Counted from the first letter of the stretch, positions 8,609 to 18,040 are shown. The stretch is 48,797 bases of DNA from Prolixibacteraceae bacterium (GCA_030602265.1 JAUWAB010000027.1:1-48797), one strand, 5' to 3'. The notes: generated from the sequence alone by a model not told the origin. Program-made: numbers and translations.

Positions 8609-9969
8609 CTGACAGCACTGAGTTGTCTCGGTTTCCCTGCAATTACAAAGGTGAGCTCACCTTCCATGGAAAAATCACTGACCGAATTGATTCTGACATC
8701 GGCAAACTGCCCGATGAGTCCGGTATCATCTGATGGAAACCTCACGATAAGCCTGCCTTCGGTCAATGCGGTAAGATAACCGTCCTTACGGTCATAACCC
8801 CTCACCAGTACGCGGAGGGTTTCTCCGTAATATTGATGATTGTTGGCCAGATTGTGTTTTCTAAGCTCCTCGGTCAGCACATGGAGGCGTCTTTTCTTCT
8901 CTTCTGCCGGGACATCATCTTCCCATCGGTGGCTGACAGCCCCAGGCCTCGGAGAATAGATGGCGGTATAAGACATGTTAAACTTAAACTCTTCCATGGC
9001 TTTCCTGGTGTTTTCGAACTGCTCATCCGTTTCTCCCGTAAAACCGACAATGATATCTGTAAACAAAGTAGCTTCAGGGATCAGCCTTCTGATGGAATGG
9101 ACGATATGCCGGTATTTCTCCATGTTGTGCTTCCGGTTCATACGCATCAGCACCTTATCATCTCCACTCTGCATCGGTAAATGGATCTGCCTGGCTAATA
9201 CCCGGTAACGGGCGATGGTTTCCATTACTTCGTCGTTCATATCCCTGGGGTGTGGAGAAGTAAAATAGACCCAGAATTCTCTGTCTAACCGGTTTCCCAA
9301 CTCCCCGATCTCACGAAGCAATCCTGCAAAACTGATTTCCTGCCCGTTCTTGTCGAGACCGTATGAATTTACATTCTGACCTAACAGCGTAATCGATTTA
9401 TAGCCATTATTCACCAGATTTTCCACTTCCGCGATGATGTCGGCCGATGGCCGCGATACTTCACGTCCACGGGTATAGGGTACCGCACAAAAGGTGCAGA
9501 ACTTGTCACATCCATTCTGGATCGGAATAAACGCCTCGAATTCCGATTTATAAGAAGGTTTTACATTCCAAAACTCCTCGATATTCTCATTGTGCGGATC
9601 AATGCCCGATTTCAGGTGAACCGGCGTGGTAATCCCGTACTGACTGATCATTTCCGGTAATTTGGGCAGGTCCTTCATCTGAAAGGTAATATCAAAGAGC
9701 TTCATCAGCCGCTCATGGTCATTGGGCAGCAAGCAACCGGAAATAAAGGTAATCAGGTTCTTCCTGCTTTTCCATTTCTGCCATTTGCTGATCCGGGAAT
9801 AAACCTTGTCGATCGCCTTTTGCCTGACTGAACAGGCCAGGATGCCGATCAGCCCGGCCTCCTCATCATGGTCGGTCCACTCATAGCCCGACTTTTCCAG
9901 AACGGATGAAACCCGCTCACTGTCAGACAGGTTCATCTGACAACCCAATGTTATAATGTGGTACTTCAT
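8605..9969 (-). CDS. miaB: MiaB, tRNA 2-methylthio-N6-isopentenyladenosine synthase
   Basis: A 454-residue radical-SAM methylthiotransferase that converts i6A37 to ms2i6A37 in tRNAs reading UNN codons. The N-terminal domain has the three cluster cysteines Cys10 (GCQMN), Cys46 (ACSVRQKA) and Cys79 (SGCLLP). The radical-SAM CxxxCxxC is Cys154, Cys158 and Cys161 in a GCDKFCTFCAVPYTRGRE block that is typical of MiaB rather than RimO or MtaB. A C-terminal TRAM domain follows (about 385-445). Length and motifs agree with bacterial MiaB. It is encoded alone, convergent with the membrane methyltransferase gene. Confidence 0.9.
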   Translation of the reverse strand: MKYHIITLGCQMNLSDSERVSSVLEKSGYEWTDHDEEAGLIGILACSVRQKAIDKVYSRISKWQKWKSRKNLITFISGCLLPNDHERLMKLFDITFQMKDLPKLPEMISQYGITTPVHLKSGIDPHNENIEEFWNVKPSYKSEFEAFIPIQNGCDKFCTFCAVPYTRGREVSRPSADIIAEVENLVNNGYKSITLLGQNVNSYGLDKNGQEISFAGLLREIGELGNRLDREFWVYFTSPHPRDMNDEVMETIARYRVLARQIHLPMQSGDDKVLMRMNRKHNMEKYRHIVHSIRRLIPEATLFTDIIVGFTGETDEQFENTRKAMEEFKFNMSYTAIYSPRPGAVSHRWEDDVPAEEKKRRLHVLTEELRKHNLANNHQYYGETLRVLVRGYDRKDGYLTALTEGRLIVRFPSDDTGLIGQFADVRINSVSDFSMEGELTFVIAGKPRQLSAVS

Positions 9970-10070
9970 TGCTTATTCATTTTTTTATTTTCCTCCGGAA
10001 TTCCCTTTCAGATATAACCCGCAGGATGCATTCCGGTTCAAACTTTCTTCTTATCAGAGGTTCAGGCTGT

Positions 10071-10715
10071 TCAGAAATAGACTTCCGAATGGATATTTGA
10101 CACTGATATACCCTTGCTGGTCAGCATGTCAAAAACATCCTGGATCATACCACTGTTGCCGCACAAAAAACAGGTTGTATCCTGACCAGGATCAACAGAG
10201 GCCAGGTACCCGGTAACTCTTCCATGGAAATCACCATTATCCTCGCCGGAGACGCACTGTACGATCCTGCTCCGGTCATAATCCTGATAATCATAGGCCT
10301 CTTCAGCCAGCCGCACTCCATGGATGATCCGATAGTCTGCTTCGGGGAACGTTTTAACAAAGCTGTGAAACGGACTTATGCCGGTGCCACTGGCGATAAA
10401 CAAAAAATTTCCGGAAGGAAACAGATCCGGGGAGAGCCTGAAAAATCCAAATGGCCCTTCCACTCGAACCTTATCTCCGGGCATAAGTTTTTTTAAACGG
10501 CCCGAGACCTTTCCCCCTTCAACTTCCCTTACCAAAACCTCCAGATAATCATCATCCTCGCCGCTGTATACAGAATACTCCCGCTTCTGTCCGGTCCGCG
10601 GATCCTGAAGTACAATAAACTGACCAGTCCTGAAGTTTAAGCCGTTTCGTTCCAGACGTACGACAAAAACCGAACCGGTAAGGAAGCGGAGGAAAATTAC
10701 CTGATGCGCTATCAA
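10071..10715 (-). CDS. Ferredoxin/flavodoxin-NADP reductase-like flavoprotein
   Basis: A 214-residue FAD/NAD(P)H oxidoreductase of the ferredoxin-NADP reductase family. FAD site REYSVYSG, nucleotide-binding GTGISPFHS, a second nucleotide motif LCGNSGMI and an aromatic C-terminal end (EVYF) are all present, so the protein is complete. The only possible start is TTG at 10715: an in-frame stop lies two codons before it and the homology begins at once (HQVIFLRFLTGS). A -7 box at 10742-10749 supports that start. It follows crtB on the same strand by 57 bases. It could supply electrons to an oxidative or desaturation step, but a general redox role is equally possible. Confidence 0.82.
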   Translation of the reverse strand: MIAHQVIFLRFLTGSVFVVRLERNGLNFRTGQFIVLQDPRTGQKREYSVYSGEDDDYLEVLVREVEGGKVSGRLKKLMPGDKVRVEGPFGFFRLSPDLFPSGNFLFIASGTGISPFHSFVKTFPEADYRIIHGVRLAEEAYDYQDYDRSRIVQCVSGEDNGDFHGRVTGYLASVDPGQDTTCFLCGNSGMIQDVFDMLTSKGISVSNIHSEVYF

Positions 10716-10741
10716 TATTTAATCTAAATTAAAATTCGGCG

Positions 10742-10749
10742 CAAATCTA
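10742..10749 (-). promoter_or_regulatory. Candidate -7 box for the FNR-like gene
   Basis: The minus strand reads TAGATTTG, an exact TAnnTTTG, 26 bases before the TTG start. It suggests that the reductase gene has its own promoter even though it follows crtB closely. No matching -33 element. Confidence 0.4.
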
Positions 10750-10772
10750 AAAATATTTACTGAAAAAAAATC

Positions 10773-11720
10773 TCAGGCCGGAATGAAGTCTTTGATTACC
10801 TGCCCGACCCGGGACCTGATCTCCTGCCAATCCGGGTTCAGCTCTTCCGTGGAAAATGTACCTTTTTTCACATCAATCCGTTCGAAAACCATAAGGTACA
10901 GGGCAAATATGATTTCAAGGCTCAACTGGCTTCGTGGTTCTACCAGCGGCTTTATCCGGCGGATCATCTCCCCTGTCCGGATCCTGTACAAGTCGGCGGT
11001 TTCATAAAGTTCGCCTGCCATCGACCGGAAACCGTCAGAAACCGGCTTCCCCTGCGCCATTTCCAGGAGATTATCACGGGTAAGACCATATTTTGTCATC
11101 AGGTCATCCGGGAAATAGTTCAAATGGTTAAGATGGTCTTTTCTGAAATCGCGGATAATGTGGACCAGGTAACTAAAAATGGCGCAGGGGGTGGCTGCCT
11201 CCCTGACATCAAATGACGGAGCCTGGTAAATCCCGCCTGACTGGGTTAATCCGCAGAGATGGACAAATATGGATGCAGGAGCCACCGAGGCACCACCGGC
11301 ATAATCAATGAAACCCTTAAGAGACGGAAATCCATCGTGGTATATATCATAGATCATTGATCGTGCGAAGGCTTCCAGTGGCCAGAAGGGAATGCGGAAA
11401 CGACGCAGGGTGTCGGTCAGCTCCCTGTGAGAAGGCATTCCACCTGCAGTATCGGCAACCGTACTGATCCAGTGATAAACATCTGCTTCGAGTTGTGCCT
11501 GATTTTCAGGTTTAATCCTGATATGTTCCGTTTTATAGTTGTCGATCAGGTCGTCAATGGCCCGCATAAACCGGTAACAGTTCCGGGCTGCCTGATACCT
11601 TTCAGCATCCCAGAAATTGGCTGCGATAAGGATATTGGGATGGTCAACGATCTTTTCGAAATCAACAGACGAGAATATTTCCCAATACAGGCTTTTGTCA
11701 ATTTGCACAGCAACTTCCAT
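10773..11720 (-). CDS. crtB: Phytoene/squalene synthase family (CrtB-like)
   Basis: A 315-residue prenyl synthase of the squalene/phytoene synthase family, which joins two geranylgeranyl or farnesyl diphosphates head to head. The first aspartate-rich motif is in RAIDDLIDN (Asp56, Asp57, Asp60) and the second in IIRDFRKDHLN. It begins 12 bases after crtI ends, so the pair forms an operon and phytoene synthase is the likely role. The sequence is more divergent than well-studied CrtB proteins; with farnesyl diphosphate it could instead make a C30 chain. No other carotenoid genes lie nearby. Confidence 0.82.
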   Translation of the reverse strand: MEVAVQIDKSLYWEIFSSVDFEKIVDHPNILIAANFWDAERYQAARNCYRFMRAIDDLIDNYKTEHIRIKPENQAQLEADVYHWISTVADTAGGMPSHRELTDTLRRFRIPFWPLEAFARSMIYDIYHDGFPSLKGFIDYAGGASVAPASIFVHLCGLTQSGGIYQAPSFDVREAATPCAIFSYLVHIIRDFRKDHLNHLNYFPDDLMTKYGLTRDNLLEMAQGKPVSDGFRSMAGELYETADLYRIRTGEMIRRIKPLVEPRSQLSLEIIFALYLMVFERIDVKKGTFSTEELNPDWQEIRSRVGQVIKDFIPA

Positions 11721-11732
11721 TTGTATGGCATT

Positions 11733-13223
11733 TTAATTTTTTGATTCTTTAAGAATCCGTTCAGTGGTTAATCGGGCAGACATCAAAACCAGGGGTACTC
11801 CATTCCCCGGATGTGTACTGCCTCCGGCAAAATAAAGGTTTTCATATTTAGGGTGCCGGTTGTGCGGCCGGAAATACCCCATCTGAAAAATGGTGTGGGC
11901 AAGGCTTCCGAATACCGATCCCCGGGTTACGTTACAGCTCTTCTCCCAGGTACGGGGCAGATAGCAGATCTCAAACTTAATATGCTCTTCCAGGTCAGTG
12001 AGACCGGCTTCCATCAGTCGGCGAATCACCGACTCCCTGGCTTTCTGCTTCAGCTCTTTCCAGTCCTGGACCGTCTGGTCTTCCAAATGAGCTACCGGCA
12101 CAATGACTGATAAAGTATCCTCGCCTGCCGGGGCAGCTCCCAAATCGCTGCGAACCGGAGCATGAACATAAAAACTCGGATTATCACCCAAGGATTTATT
12201 ACGGAAGATCATCTCCAGCCCTTTCCTGTATGGATCGTTGAGGAATATACTGTGGTGTTCGAGTCCGGGATAAACCTTGCTGACGCCCCAGTGAAACACA
12301 ATGGCCGAACAGGAGTACTTTTTTCGGTTCAGCCGGCGGGTAGTGCGCCTGTCACGGAGCAGCTCGCGGTAAATATACGGGAGATCAGCGTTCCCGACGA
12401 TCAGGTCAGCATCCTCAACGGAACCGTCTTCAAGTAAAACCCCGGTAGCCTTTCTGCCATTGGTGAGGATCTGACTGACCGGTTTCCTGTAATGGATGCC
12501 AACACCCCGATCAATGGCCAATTCAGATAGTTTTTCCACAATCCGGTGCATACCACCTTTTGGGAAAAGTGCCCCTTCAGCCATTTCCGCTCCGGGAAGC
12601 ATTGAAAAGAAGGCCGGGGCATCGTAGGGATTCTGTCCCACATAAATATTCTGGAAGGTGAAGGCCATTTGCAACCGTTTGTCACGAAAAAATCTTTTCA
12701 CATAATCCGTCTGTCTGATATGAGACTTTAACCTGATTAAAAGCTTTACATTCCGGTAATTGATAAAACTGCGAAGATTCGTGAAGTTTCTGCCTAAAAG
12801 TTGTTCCTTGGCAAGTCCGAAAAAATCATATCCTTCCGTAATATACTGCCGGAACCGTTCATAGCTTCCCTCCTCGATGGTTTCCAGCTGTCCTTTCATC
12901 TTTTCTTCAGAGTGGGTGAAAGAGAAATCGCTGCCGTCGCTGAAGAAAAGTTTGTATGCCGGATCAAGCGGAGCAGCTTCTAAATCCTTATCCAGATCGA
13001 TCCCCAATTCAGAAAATACCTGCCTGTAAATGGAAGGCATCAGCAGGAGGGTGGCACCCAGGTCAAAACGGTGACCATCCTGGATGATTTGTCCGCAGCG
13101 GCCACCAGCTTGTGCATTTTTCTCAAGAATATCGACTTTATAACCGTTAGCAGCCAGAAAACAGGCTGTAGCAAGCCCGCCAACTCCGGCCCCGATAATA
13201 ACAGCTCTGGGATAGTTGTCCAT
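11733..13223 (-). CDS. crtI: Phytoene desaturase (CrtI family)
   Basis: A 496-residue FAD-dependent desaturase/isomerase that introduces double bases into phytoene or a related carotene. The FAD dinucleotide site is IIGAGVGGLATA (9-20), followed by LEKN and AGGRCG. The C-terminal CrtI signature is YFAGGSTHPGNGVPLVLMSAR. I chose the ATG at 13223 because the Rossmann fold follows directly and a promoter lies just upstream at 13242-13273; the in-frame extension back to 13403 has no homology and would run through that promoter. The only partner in the operon is crtB. End product not determinable from these two genes. Confidence 0.9.
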   Translation of the reverse strand: MDNYPRAVIIGAGVGGLATACFLAANGYKVDILEKNAQAGGRCGQIIQDGHRFDLGATLLLMPSIYRQVFSELGIDLDKDLEAAPLDPAYKLFFSDGSDFSFTHSEEKMKGQLETIEEGSYERFRQYITEGYDFFGLAKEQLLGRNFTNLRSFINYRNVKLLIRLKSHIRQTDYVKRFFRDKRLQMAFTFQNIYVGQNPYDAPAFFSMLPGAEMAEGALFPKGGMHRIVEKLSELAIDRGVGIHYRKPVSQILTNGRKATGVLLEDGSVEDADLIVGNADLPYIYRELLRDRRTTRRLNRKKYSCSAIVFHWGVSKVYPGLEHHSIFLNDPYRKGLEMIFRNKSLGDNPSFYVHAPVRSDLGAAPAGEDTLSVIVPVAHLEDQTVQDWKELKQKARESVIRRLMEAGLTDLEEHIKFEICYLPRTWEKSCNVTRGSVFGSLAHTIFQMGYFRPHNRHPKYENLYFAGGSTHPGNGVPLVLMSARLTTERILKESKN

Positions 13224-13241
13224 ATATTCGGTTTTTATCAG

Positions 13242-13273
13242 CAAAACTATCCCCGAAGGTACTCCAACGCAAA
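13242..13273 (-). promoter_or_regulatory. Promoter of crtI-crtB
   Basis: On the minus strand a TTTG (13273-13270), a 20-base spacer and TAGTTTTG (13249-13242) match the Bacteroidota -33/-7 consensus completely. Transcription would start near 13235, giving a leader of about 12 bases before the ATG at 13223. This fixes the crtI start. Confidence 0.75.
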
Positions 13274-13450
13274 GAAAACATTTTAAAATGCCCTTTTCTG
13301 CCGACGAATGGCAGGTTATGGCAGGTAAAAATATTTTTCCCGGGAGAGAGCCATATTTTCCAAAATTGGAATCGGATTGTCGAAAAGACAAAACAATGTC
13401 CACCCATATAAAACAACAGGTAGGATGGGAGTTATAAATAAATGAAGAAA

Positions 13451-13897
13451 TTAATTGGTGGCCCGTGTCCAGGTCGTTGAACGCCCCAGAAGTTTTATGC
13501 CGACCACATAACCTTTCAGATACAGGGTATTGGGATCTTTGTCAAACCAGGCATAACAATCATAAGTTTTGCCGTTATCCGGATCGTAGATCCGACCCTC
13601 CTGCCATTGGTTATCTTTAGCTACATACTTCAGGTTTGAAAGGATCTGCAGACCGAGCCTTGACTTCGTCCTGAGCTTGGGATCCGGATTATTGAAGTCT
13701 TTTTCGGGTTCACCGTTTACATAACTGGTCGGACTAATATAAATCACTGTGCCGATGAACTTTCCATTTTGTTCCTTGATTTCGATTTTGGAAGTTTTTT
13801 TGTCGTTCCACCAAACTCCGACAATTGCATCGGCTTTCTGAGCCATACTTTTAGCTGCAAACAGCAACATCAGCGAAAAAACCAGAATCCTTTTCAT
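13451..13897 (-). CDS. DUF2147 family exported protein
   Basis: A 148-residue secreted protein with a signal peptide (MKRILVFSLMLLFAAKSMAQ) and a single DUF2147 domain: GVWWNDKKTSKIEI, an Ile/Gly-rich beta segment, LGLQIL, the GRIYDPDNGKTYDCYAWF block and a final LKGYVVGIKLLGRSTTWTR. The start at 13897 is preferred; an ATG at 13906 would add three residues. DUF2147 proteins are small beta-rich periplasmic proteins whose function is not established. It is a single gene, followed downstream by the divergently spaced crtI promoter region. Confidence 0.85.
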   Translation of the reverse strand: MKRILVFSLMLLFAAKSMAQKADAIVGVWWNDKKTSKIEIKEQNGKFIGTVIYISPTSYVNGEPEKDFNNPDPKLRTKSRLGLQILSNLKYVAKDNQWQEGRIYDPDNGKTYDCYAWFDKDPNTLYLKGYVVGIKLLGRSTTWTRATN

Positions 13898-14013
13898 AAA
13901 CACCATTTTCAACGTTAATAATTAAACAGAATCAAGGACTAAATTACAATATTTTACCAAACAAACAACATTATATTTCTTGCTGAATATCAGCTCATAT
14001 CAGAATAGTTCAA

Positions 14014-14048
14014 GCAAAAAAGCCACCCGGCAAAACCCGGATGGCTTT
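14014..14048 (-). terminator. Rho-independent terminator of xylB-xylA
   Basis: On the minus strand a 12-base stem (AAAGCCATCCGG with CCGGGTGGCTTT, one wobble pair) and a 6-base loop are followed by a T run (TTTTTTGC). It lies 22 bases past the xylA stop. Confidence 0.85.
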
Positions 14049-14070
14049 AAAAAAGTCTGACTGTCAGAGA

Positions 14071-15396
14071 CTAAATATACCAGCTGATCAACTGTTCCAG
14101 CAGTTCCTGTTTACCACTGATCATAGCAGGTTCACCAACGACTTTTGCGTTTTCGTAAAGGTCGGTAAGGGTAAGTTTACCGGCTTCAAAGTCGGAGCCT
14201 TTTCCGGCATCGAATGAAGCATAACGGGTTTTACGCATCTTCAGGTAATCCGAATCTGTCAAAATCCGGTCGGCGATGATCAGGGCGCGGGCAAAAACAT
14301 CCATACCGGTAACATGGGCGATAAAGATATCTTCCAGGTCGGTTGAACTGCGGCGGGCCCTGGCGTCAAAGTTGATTCCGCCATTGGTGAATCCTCCAGC
14401 CTGAAGAATCTCGAGCATCGCTTCGGTTACTTCATAAATATTGGTCGGGAATTCATCGGTATCCCAACCATTCTGGTAGTCACCTTTATTCGCATCGATT
14501 GAGCCCAGCATACCATTGTCGGCGGCAAAACGAAGTTCGTGGGCAAAGGTATGACCAGCCAGGGTGGCGTGGTTAACTTCGATATTCAGTTTGAAGTCCT
14601 TATCCAGTCCGTATTTGGCAAGAAAGCCCATAACAGTTTGCGTGTCATAGTCATACTGATGTTTGGTTGGCTCCATGGGTTTGGGTTCGATCAGGAATGT
14701 ACCGGTGAAGCCCTGTTTGCGGCCATAATCCCTGGCCATGCCTAAAAACATGCCTAAATGATCAAGTTCCCTTTTGGTATCGGTATTATGAAGCGTCATA
14801 TAACCTTCACGGCCACCCCAGAAGACGTAGTTAGTCCCGCCCAGGGCGATGGTGGCGTCGATGGCATTTTTAATCTGAACGGCCACATTGCTGACTACGT
14901 TAAAGTCCGGGTTGGTAGCTGCACCGTTCATATAACGGGGATTACTGAATACGTTTGCGGTACCCCAGAGCAGTTTCACGCCGGAAGCCTGCTGGCGTTC
15001 CTTCGCATAATCAACCATCTTTACAAGCCGCTTTTCAATTTCGAAGACAGATCCGTCACCCACTACATCGGTATCATGGAAGCAATAAAACGGTGCGCCC
15101 AGTTTGGAAGTAAACTCAAACGCAGCATCCATCCTGTCTTTTGCATTCTCCATCGGATCGGTTGCCACCTCCCAGGGGAACTGCTTGGTCCCCGGGCCGA
15201 ACGGATCGCCGCCGTCGCCGCACAGTGTGTGCCAGTAAGCCACTGCAAAACGCATATGCTCTTTCATGGTTTTGCCGGCAACTACCTTATTCTCATCATA
15301 CCATTTGAATGCCAGCGGATTTCTCGACTGAGGGCCTTCAAACTTAATTCTCCCTATTCCAGGGAAAAACTCTTTGTTTCCTTTAAAAAATTCCAT
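14071..15396 (-). CDS. xylA: Xylose isomerase
   Basis: A 441-residue class II xylose isomerase converting D-xylose to D-xylulose in the cytoplasm. Visible active-site blocks are FHDTDVV (catalytic His), FWGGREGY, the metal-binding [27 protein letters not shown] and the [20 protein letters not shown] segment. The length is right for the class II enzymes of Bacteroidota. It begins 13 bases after xylB ends and is followed by a strong terminator, so the operon is xylB-xylA. Confidence 0.96.
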   Translation of the reverse strand: MEFFKGNKEFFPGIGRIKFEGPQSRNPLAFKWYDENKVVAGKTMKEHMRFAVAYWHTLCGDGGDPFGPGTKQFPWEVATDPMENAKDRMDAAFEFTSKLGAPFYCFHDTDVVGDGSVFEIEKRLVKMVDYAKERQQASGVKLLWGTANVFSNPRYMNGAATNPDFNVVSNVAVQIKNAIDATIALGGTNYVFWGGREGYMTLHNTDTKRELDHLGMFLGMARDYGRKQGFTGTFLIEPKPMEPTKHQYDYDTQTVMGFLAKYGLDKDFKLNIEVNHATLAGHTFAHELRFAADNGMLGSIDANKGDYQNGWDTDEFPTNIYEVTEAMLEILQAGGFTNGGINFDARARRSSTDLEDIFIAHVTGMDVFARALIIADRILTDSDYLKMRKTRYASFDAGKGSDFEAGKLTLTDLYENAKVVGEPAMISGKQELLEQLISWYI

Positions 15397-15409
15397 AGCT
15401 GTAATATGA

Positions 15410-16897
15410 TTATAAGTGAATTGTTGAATTCAAAAGATTTAACCACTTTCCATATGCTTCCTCTGTCCGGGATTTATTCAGACCATCCGGCACAATGGTT
15501 TCCAAACGGGTAAGATTGGAAAATGCATCGGCGAAGCCGGAGTAAAATCCGGAACCGATACCGGCACCCCGGGCAGCGCCAACCGATCCGTCGGTATTGT
15601 AGAGTTCGATGGTGGCTCCGGTAATATCTGCAAGGGTTTGCCGGAATACCGGACTAAGGAACATATTGGCTTTGCCTGCGCGGATTACAGATGGTTTAAT
15701 ACCAATATTACCCATGATATCCATTCCGTACCTGAAGGAAAAGACGATTCCTTCCTGTGCTGCCCTGTACAGATGTTCCTGCCGGTGAATATTGAAATTC
15801 AGTCCGGAAACCACCGTCCCGGTGTCTTTATTCTTAAGTACCCTTTCTGCCCCGTTTCCAAAGGGAAGAATCGACAAGCCCTCTGCACCGACCGGTACAG
15901 AAGCGGAAAGCCGGTTCATATCGTCATAGGAAAGTCCGGCGGCCGTGTTCTTTTTCAACCAGGCATTCAGGATACCGGTACCATTGATACACAGAAGCAC
16001 GCCCAGCCGTGGGTCAGCACCACTGTGGTTAACGTGGGCAAAGGTATTTACACGTGATGCAGGATCAAACTTAATTTCATCGCTGACCCCGTAAACCACT
16101 CCGGAAGTTCCTGCCGTGGCGGCAACTTCACCGGGGTTCAGTACGTTGAGCGACAAGGCATTGTTGGGCTGGTCACCTGCACGGTAGGTTACGGGAGTCC
16201 CGGCTGCCAGTCCCAGTTCAGAAGCGGCAGAGGCACTCAATCGACCCTGTTCGCCAAAAGTCGGGACCAGTTCCGGAATGACAGACCCGTCAAATCCATA
16301 GGCCTCCAGCACCATTTGGGCAACCCGGTTTTCACGGAAATCCCAGAGGATGCCTTCGGAAAGGCCACTCACGGTTGTGTGGATCTCTCCGGTCAGCTTC
16401 ATGGCGATAAAATCACCTGGAAGCATAATCTTATATACCTTTTCAAAATTCTCAGGTTCATTATCTTTTACCCATTTCAACTTGCTGGCAGTAAAATTTC
16501 CAGGGGAATTCAGCAGATGGGAAAGACACTTCTCGCCTCCGATAGTCTCAAAGGCACGGTCGCCAATTCCGGCAGCTCTGCTGTCACACCAGATAATAGA
16601 AGGCCGGATAATTTCATGATTCCTGTCTACCATAACCAGGCCGTGCATCTGATAGGATATACCGATAGCATTAATTTCAGCCGGATTAATTCCGGAGACA
16701 GATAATACTTCGGCAAGTGCAAGTTTCAGATTTTCCCACCATAAACGTGGATCCTGCTCTGCCCAGCCCGGTTGATTAGCCACAATGGCCATCTCCTGGC
16801 GCGGATAAAAGGAAGAGGCGGCCAATTCACCGGTTGTCCCGTTAATAAGAGAAGCCTTAACGGATGAACTGCCTATGTCAAAACCCAGTAAGTACAT
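15410..16897 (-). CDS. xylB: Xylulokinase (FGGY kinase)
   Basis: A 495-residue FGGY-family carbohydrate kinase that phosphorylates D-xylulose to xylulose 5-phosphate. The N-terminal ATP/sugar motif is [14 protein letters not shown], the xylulokinase MHGLVMVD motif follows, and the second domain has GTSGVVYG and [11 protein letters not shown]. First gene of the operon with xylA, behind a -7 box and a TGTTC-repeat operator. No xylose transporter gene is linked, so uptake must be encoded elsewhere. Confidence 0.94.
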   Translation of the reverse strand: MYLLGFDIGSSSVKASLINGTTGELAASSFYPRQEMAIVANQPGWAEQDPRLWWENLKLALAEVLSVSGINPAEINAIGISYQMHGLVMVDRNHEIIRPSIIWCDSRAAGIGDRAFETIGGEKCLSHLLNSPGNFTASKLKWVKDNEPENFEKVYKIMLPGDFIAMKLTGEIHTTVSGLSEGILWDFRENRVAQMVLEAYGFDGSVIPELVPTFGEQGRLSASAASELGLAAGTPVTYRAGDQPNNALSLNVLNPGEVAATAGTSGVVYGVSDEIKFDPASRVNTFAHVNHSGADPRLGVLLCINGTGILNAWLKKNTAAGLSYDDMNRLSASVPVGAEGLSILPFGNGAERVLKNKDTGTVVSGLNFNIHRQEHLYRAAQEGIVFSFRYGMDIMGNIGIKPSVIRAGKANMFLSPVFRQTLADITGATIELYNTDGSVGAARGAGIGSGFYSGFADAFSNLTRLETIVPDGLNKSRTEEAYGKWLNLLNSTIHL

Positions 16898-16932
16898 GAT
16901 TAATATAGTTTTAAAAGTTTAATTTAAACAAA

Positions 16933-16946
16933 CTGTTCTGTTCTGG
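16933..16946 (-). promoter_or_regulatory. Candidate XylR operator at the xylBA promoter
   Basis: The minus strand reads CCAGAACAGAACAG, a tandem repeat with a 5-base period. The same AGAACAGAACAG core occurs at the xylR promoter (18015-18032). Its place just downstream of the -7 box, over the expected start of transcription, fits repression. The link to XylR is inference. Confidence 0.6.
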
Positions 16947-16955
16947 TATGTTATG

Positions 16956-16963
16956 CAAATATA
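16956..16963 (-). promoter_or_regulatory. -7 box of xylB-xylA
   Basis: The minus strand reads TATATTTG, exact TAnnTTTG, 58 bases before the xylB ATG. No -33 TTG at the usual spacing. The repeat operator begins 9 bases downstream. Confidence 0.55.
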
Positions 16964-17012
16964 TAAATCTTTTGAATAGGTAATTACATGATTCAGGACA
17001 CTTTAACTTTTT

Positions 17013-18008
17013 TTACATAGAAGATCTCAGCTTAATGCTGGTGGGGACCGTCTCATTTACTGCCACCCCGCTATTGGCAAAATCGGCAGCCTTCTCCCCC
17101 ATCAGCTCAAAATCAGTGGATATCACTGATATCCCATTTTTTACATACTTCTTCATAGGCGTTTCATTATACGAAATGACCCCAACATCCTTTCCCGTTT
17201 CAAAACCTCTTTCGCTGCACTGGTCAAGGAATCTGGCCAAAGTGCGGTCACTGACTAAAAAAAAGAGATCGCCCCTTTCCACCTTAAACTCCTGCTGATC
17301 CGTTATGACCTGATGATTTACCCCGAAATCCCTGCAAAACCGTTTGAAATGGGTCACCGTATCCACCGGATGATAAGTGAAAGGCGGATAGTTAAGGATA
17401 AACCGCCTGTACTTCCTGATCAACTCCACATTGGCCGCAAAAAGGTTGTAAACCGGATCTCCAAAATCCTGCCTGACCCAGGAAATATTGCCAGGGCAAT
17501 GAATATTCCAGTCGATAACCAGCAATTTCTCTGACGGAATCTTTTCGATGATCCTCCGGACCCTGGGATGGTCAAAATTCATGATCACGTAGGAACTGTA
17601 CTTTCCGAGACTCTCCTTTATGATGGTTTCAAACACATGGATGTTGTAATGGTGAAAATGGAGGTCAACACTGATATCTTTCCTCAGATGGTCCCTGAAC
17701 GAATGGTAGAGCACTTCCTTGTAGGCCTTGAAAGTATCCAGAAAAAGCAACACCCTGGTAAATTTCCGGGCCACAAAATAGCCCCGGTTGGGAACAGATT
17801 CGACCACCCCGCGCTTTTTGAGCTCTGCATAGGCCTTGAAAACCGTGTCGCGTGAAATATTGCACTCTTTGATCAGATAATTGACAGACGGGAGCATATC
17901 CCCCGGCTTCAACTGGTTCTGACTGATGGCGTCCATCACCGCATCCACCAGCTGCCTGAATTTGAGCGTCCTTGAATGCTCACTGATATTAAACCTGATC
18001 TCCGTCAT
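17013..18008 (-). CDS. xylR: GntR-family regulator with sugar-binding domain (XylR-like)
   Basis: A 331-residue transcription factor. Residues 10-75 form a GntR winged helix (KPGDMLPSVNYL, ISRDTVFKAYAEL, GVVESVPNRGYFV), followed by a LacI-type periplasmic-binding-like domain for a sugar effector (for example VISYNETP, ISTDFELMG). This domain order is the one found in xylose regulators of Bacteroidota. I chose the ATG at 18008 because a -7 box (18033-18040) and a repeat operator (18015-18032) lie inside the longer in-frame extension to 18053. It is encoded on the same strand as xylBA, 115 bases upstream, and probably represses both itself and xylBA until a pentose binds. Repression rather than activation is inferred from operator position. 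Confidence 0.82.
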   Translation of the reverse strand: MTEIRFNISEHSRTLKFRQLVDAVMDAISQNQLKPGDMLPSVNYLIKECNISRDTVFKAYAELKKRGVVESVPNRGYFVARKFTRVLLFLDTFKAYKEVLYHSFRDHLRKDISVDLHFHHYNIHVFETIIKESLGKYSSYVIMNFDHPRVRRIIEKIPSEKLLVIDWNIHCPGNISWVRQDFGDPVYNLFAANVELIRKYRRFILNYPPFTYHPVDTVTHFKRFCRDFGVNHQVITDQQEFKVERGDLFFLVSDRTLARFLDQCSERGFETGKDVGVISYNETPMKKYVKNGISVISTDFELMGEKAADFANSGVAVNETVPTSIKLRSSM

Positions 18009-18014
18009 ACATAT

Positions 18015-18032
18015 CTGTTCTGTTCTGTTCTT
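18015..18032 (-). promoter_or_regulatory. Candidate XylR auto-regulatory operator
   Basis: The minus strand has three tandem GAACA units (AAGAACAGAACAGAACAG). It shares the 12-base core with 16933-16946 and lies directly against the -7 box at 18033-18040, starting 7 bases before the xylR ATG. Confidence 0.6.
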
Positions 18033-18040
18033 CAAATTTA
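18033..18040 (-). promoter_or_regulatory. -7 box of xylR
   Basis: The minus strand reads TAAATTTG, exact TAnnTTTG, 25 bases before the ATG at 18008. Divergent from the nitroreductase promoter at 18071-18078. Confidence 0.5.

Noticed and set aside
9956-10216. An 86-codon frame running from miaB's start into the FNR-like gene
   Set aside because: No domain; most of it lies opposite the real flavoprotein gene, and it begins inside the miaB start region.
13224-13403. N-terminal extension of crtI
   Set aside because: The added 60 residues have no homology and would run through the matched -33/-7 promoter at 13242-13273.
14758-15513. A 251-codon open frame on the + strand opposite xylA
   Set aside because: It lies wholly opposite xylA and the xylB end, has no recognisable domain, and its length is explained by the codon pattern of the real gene.
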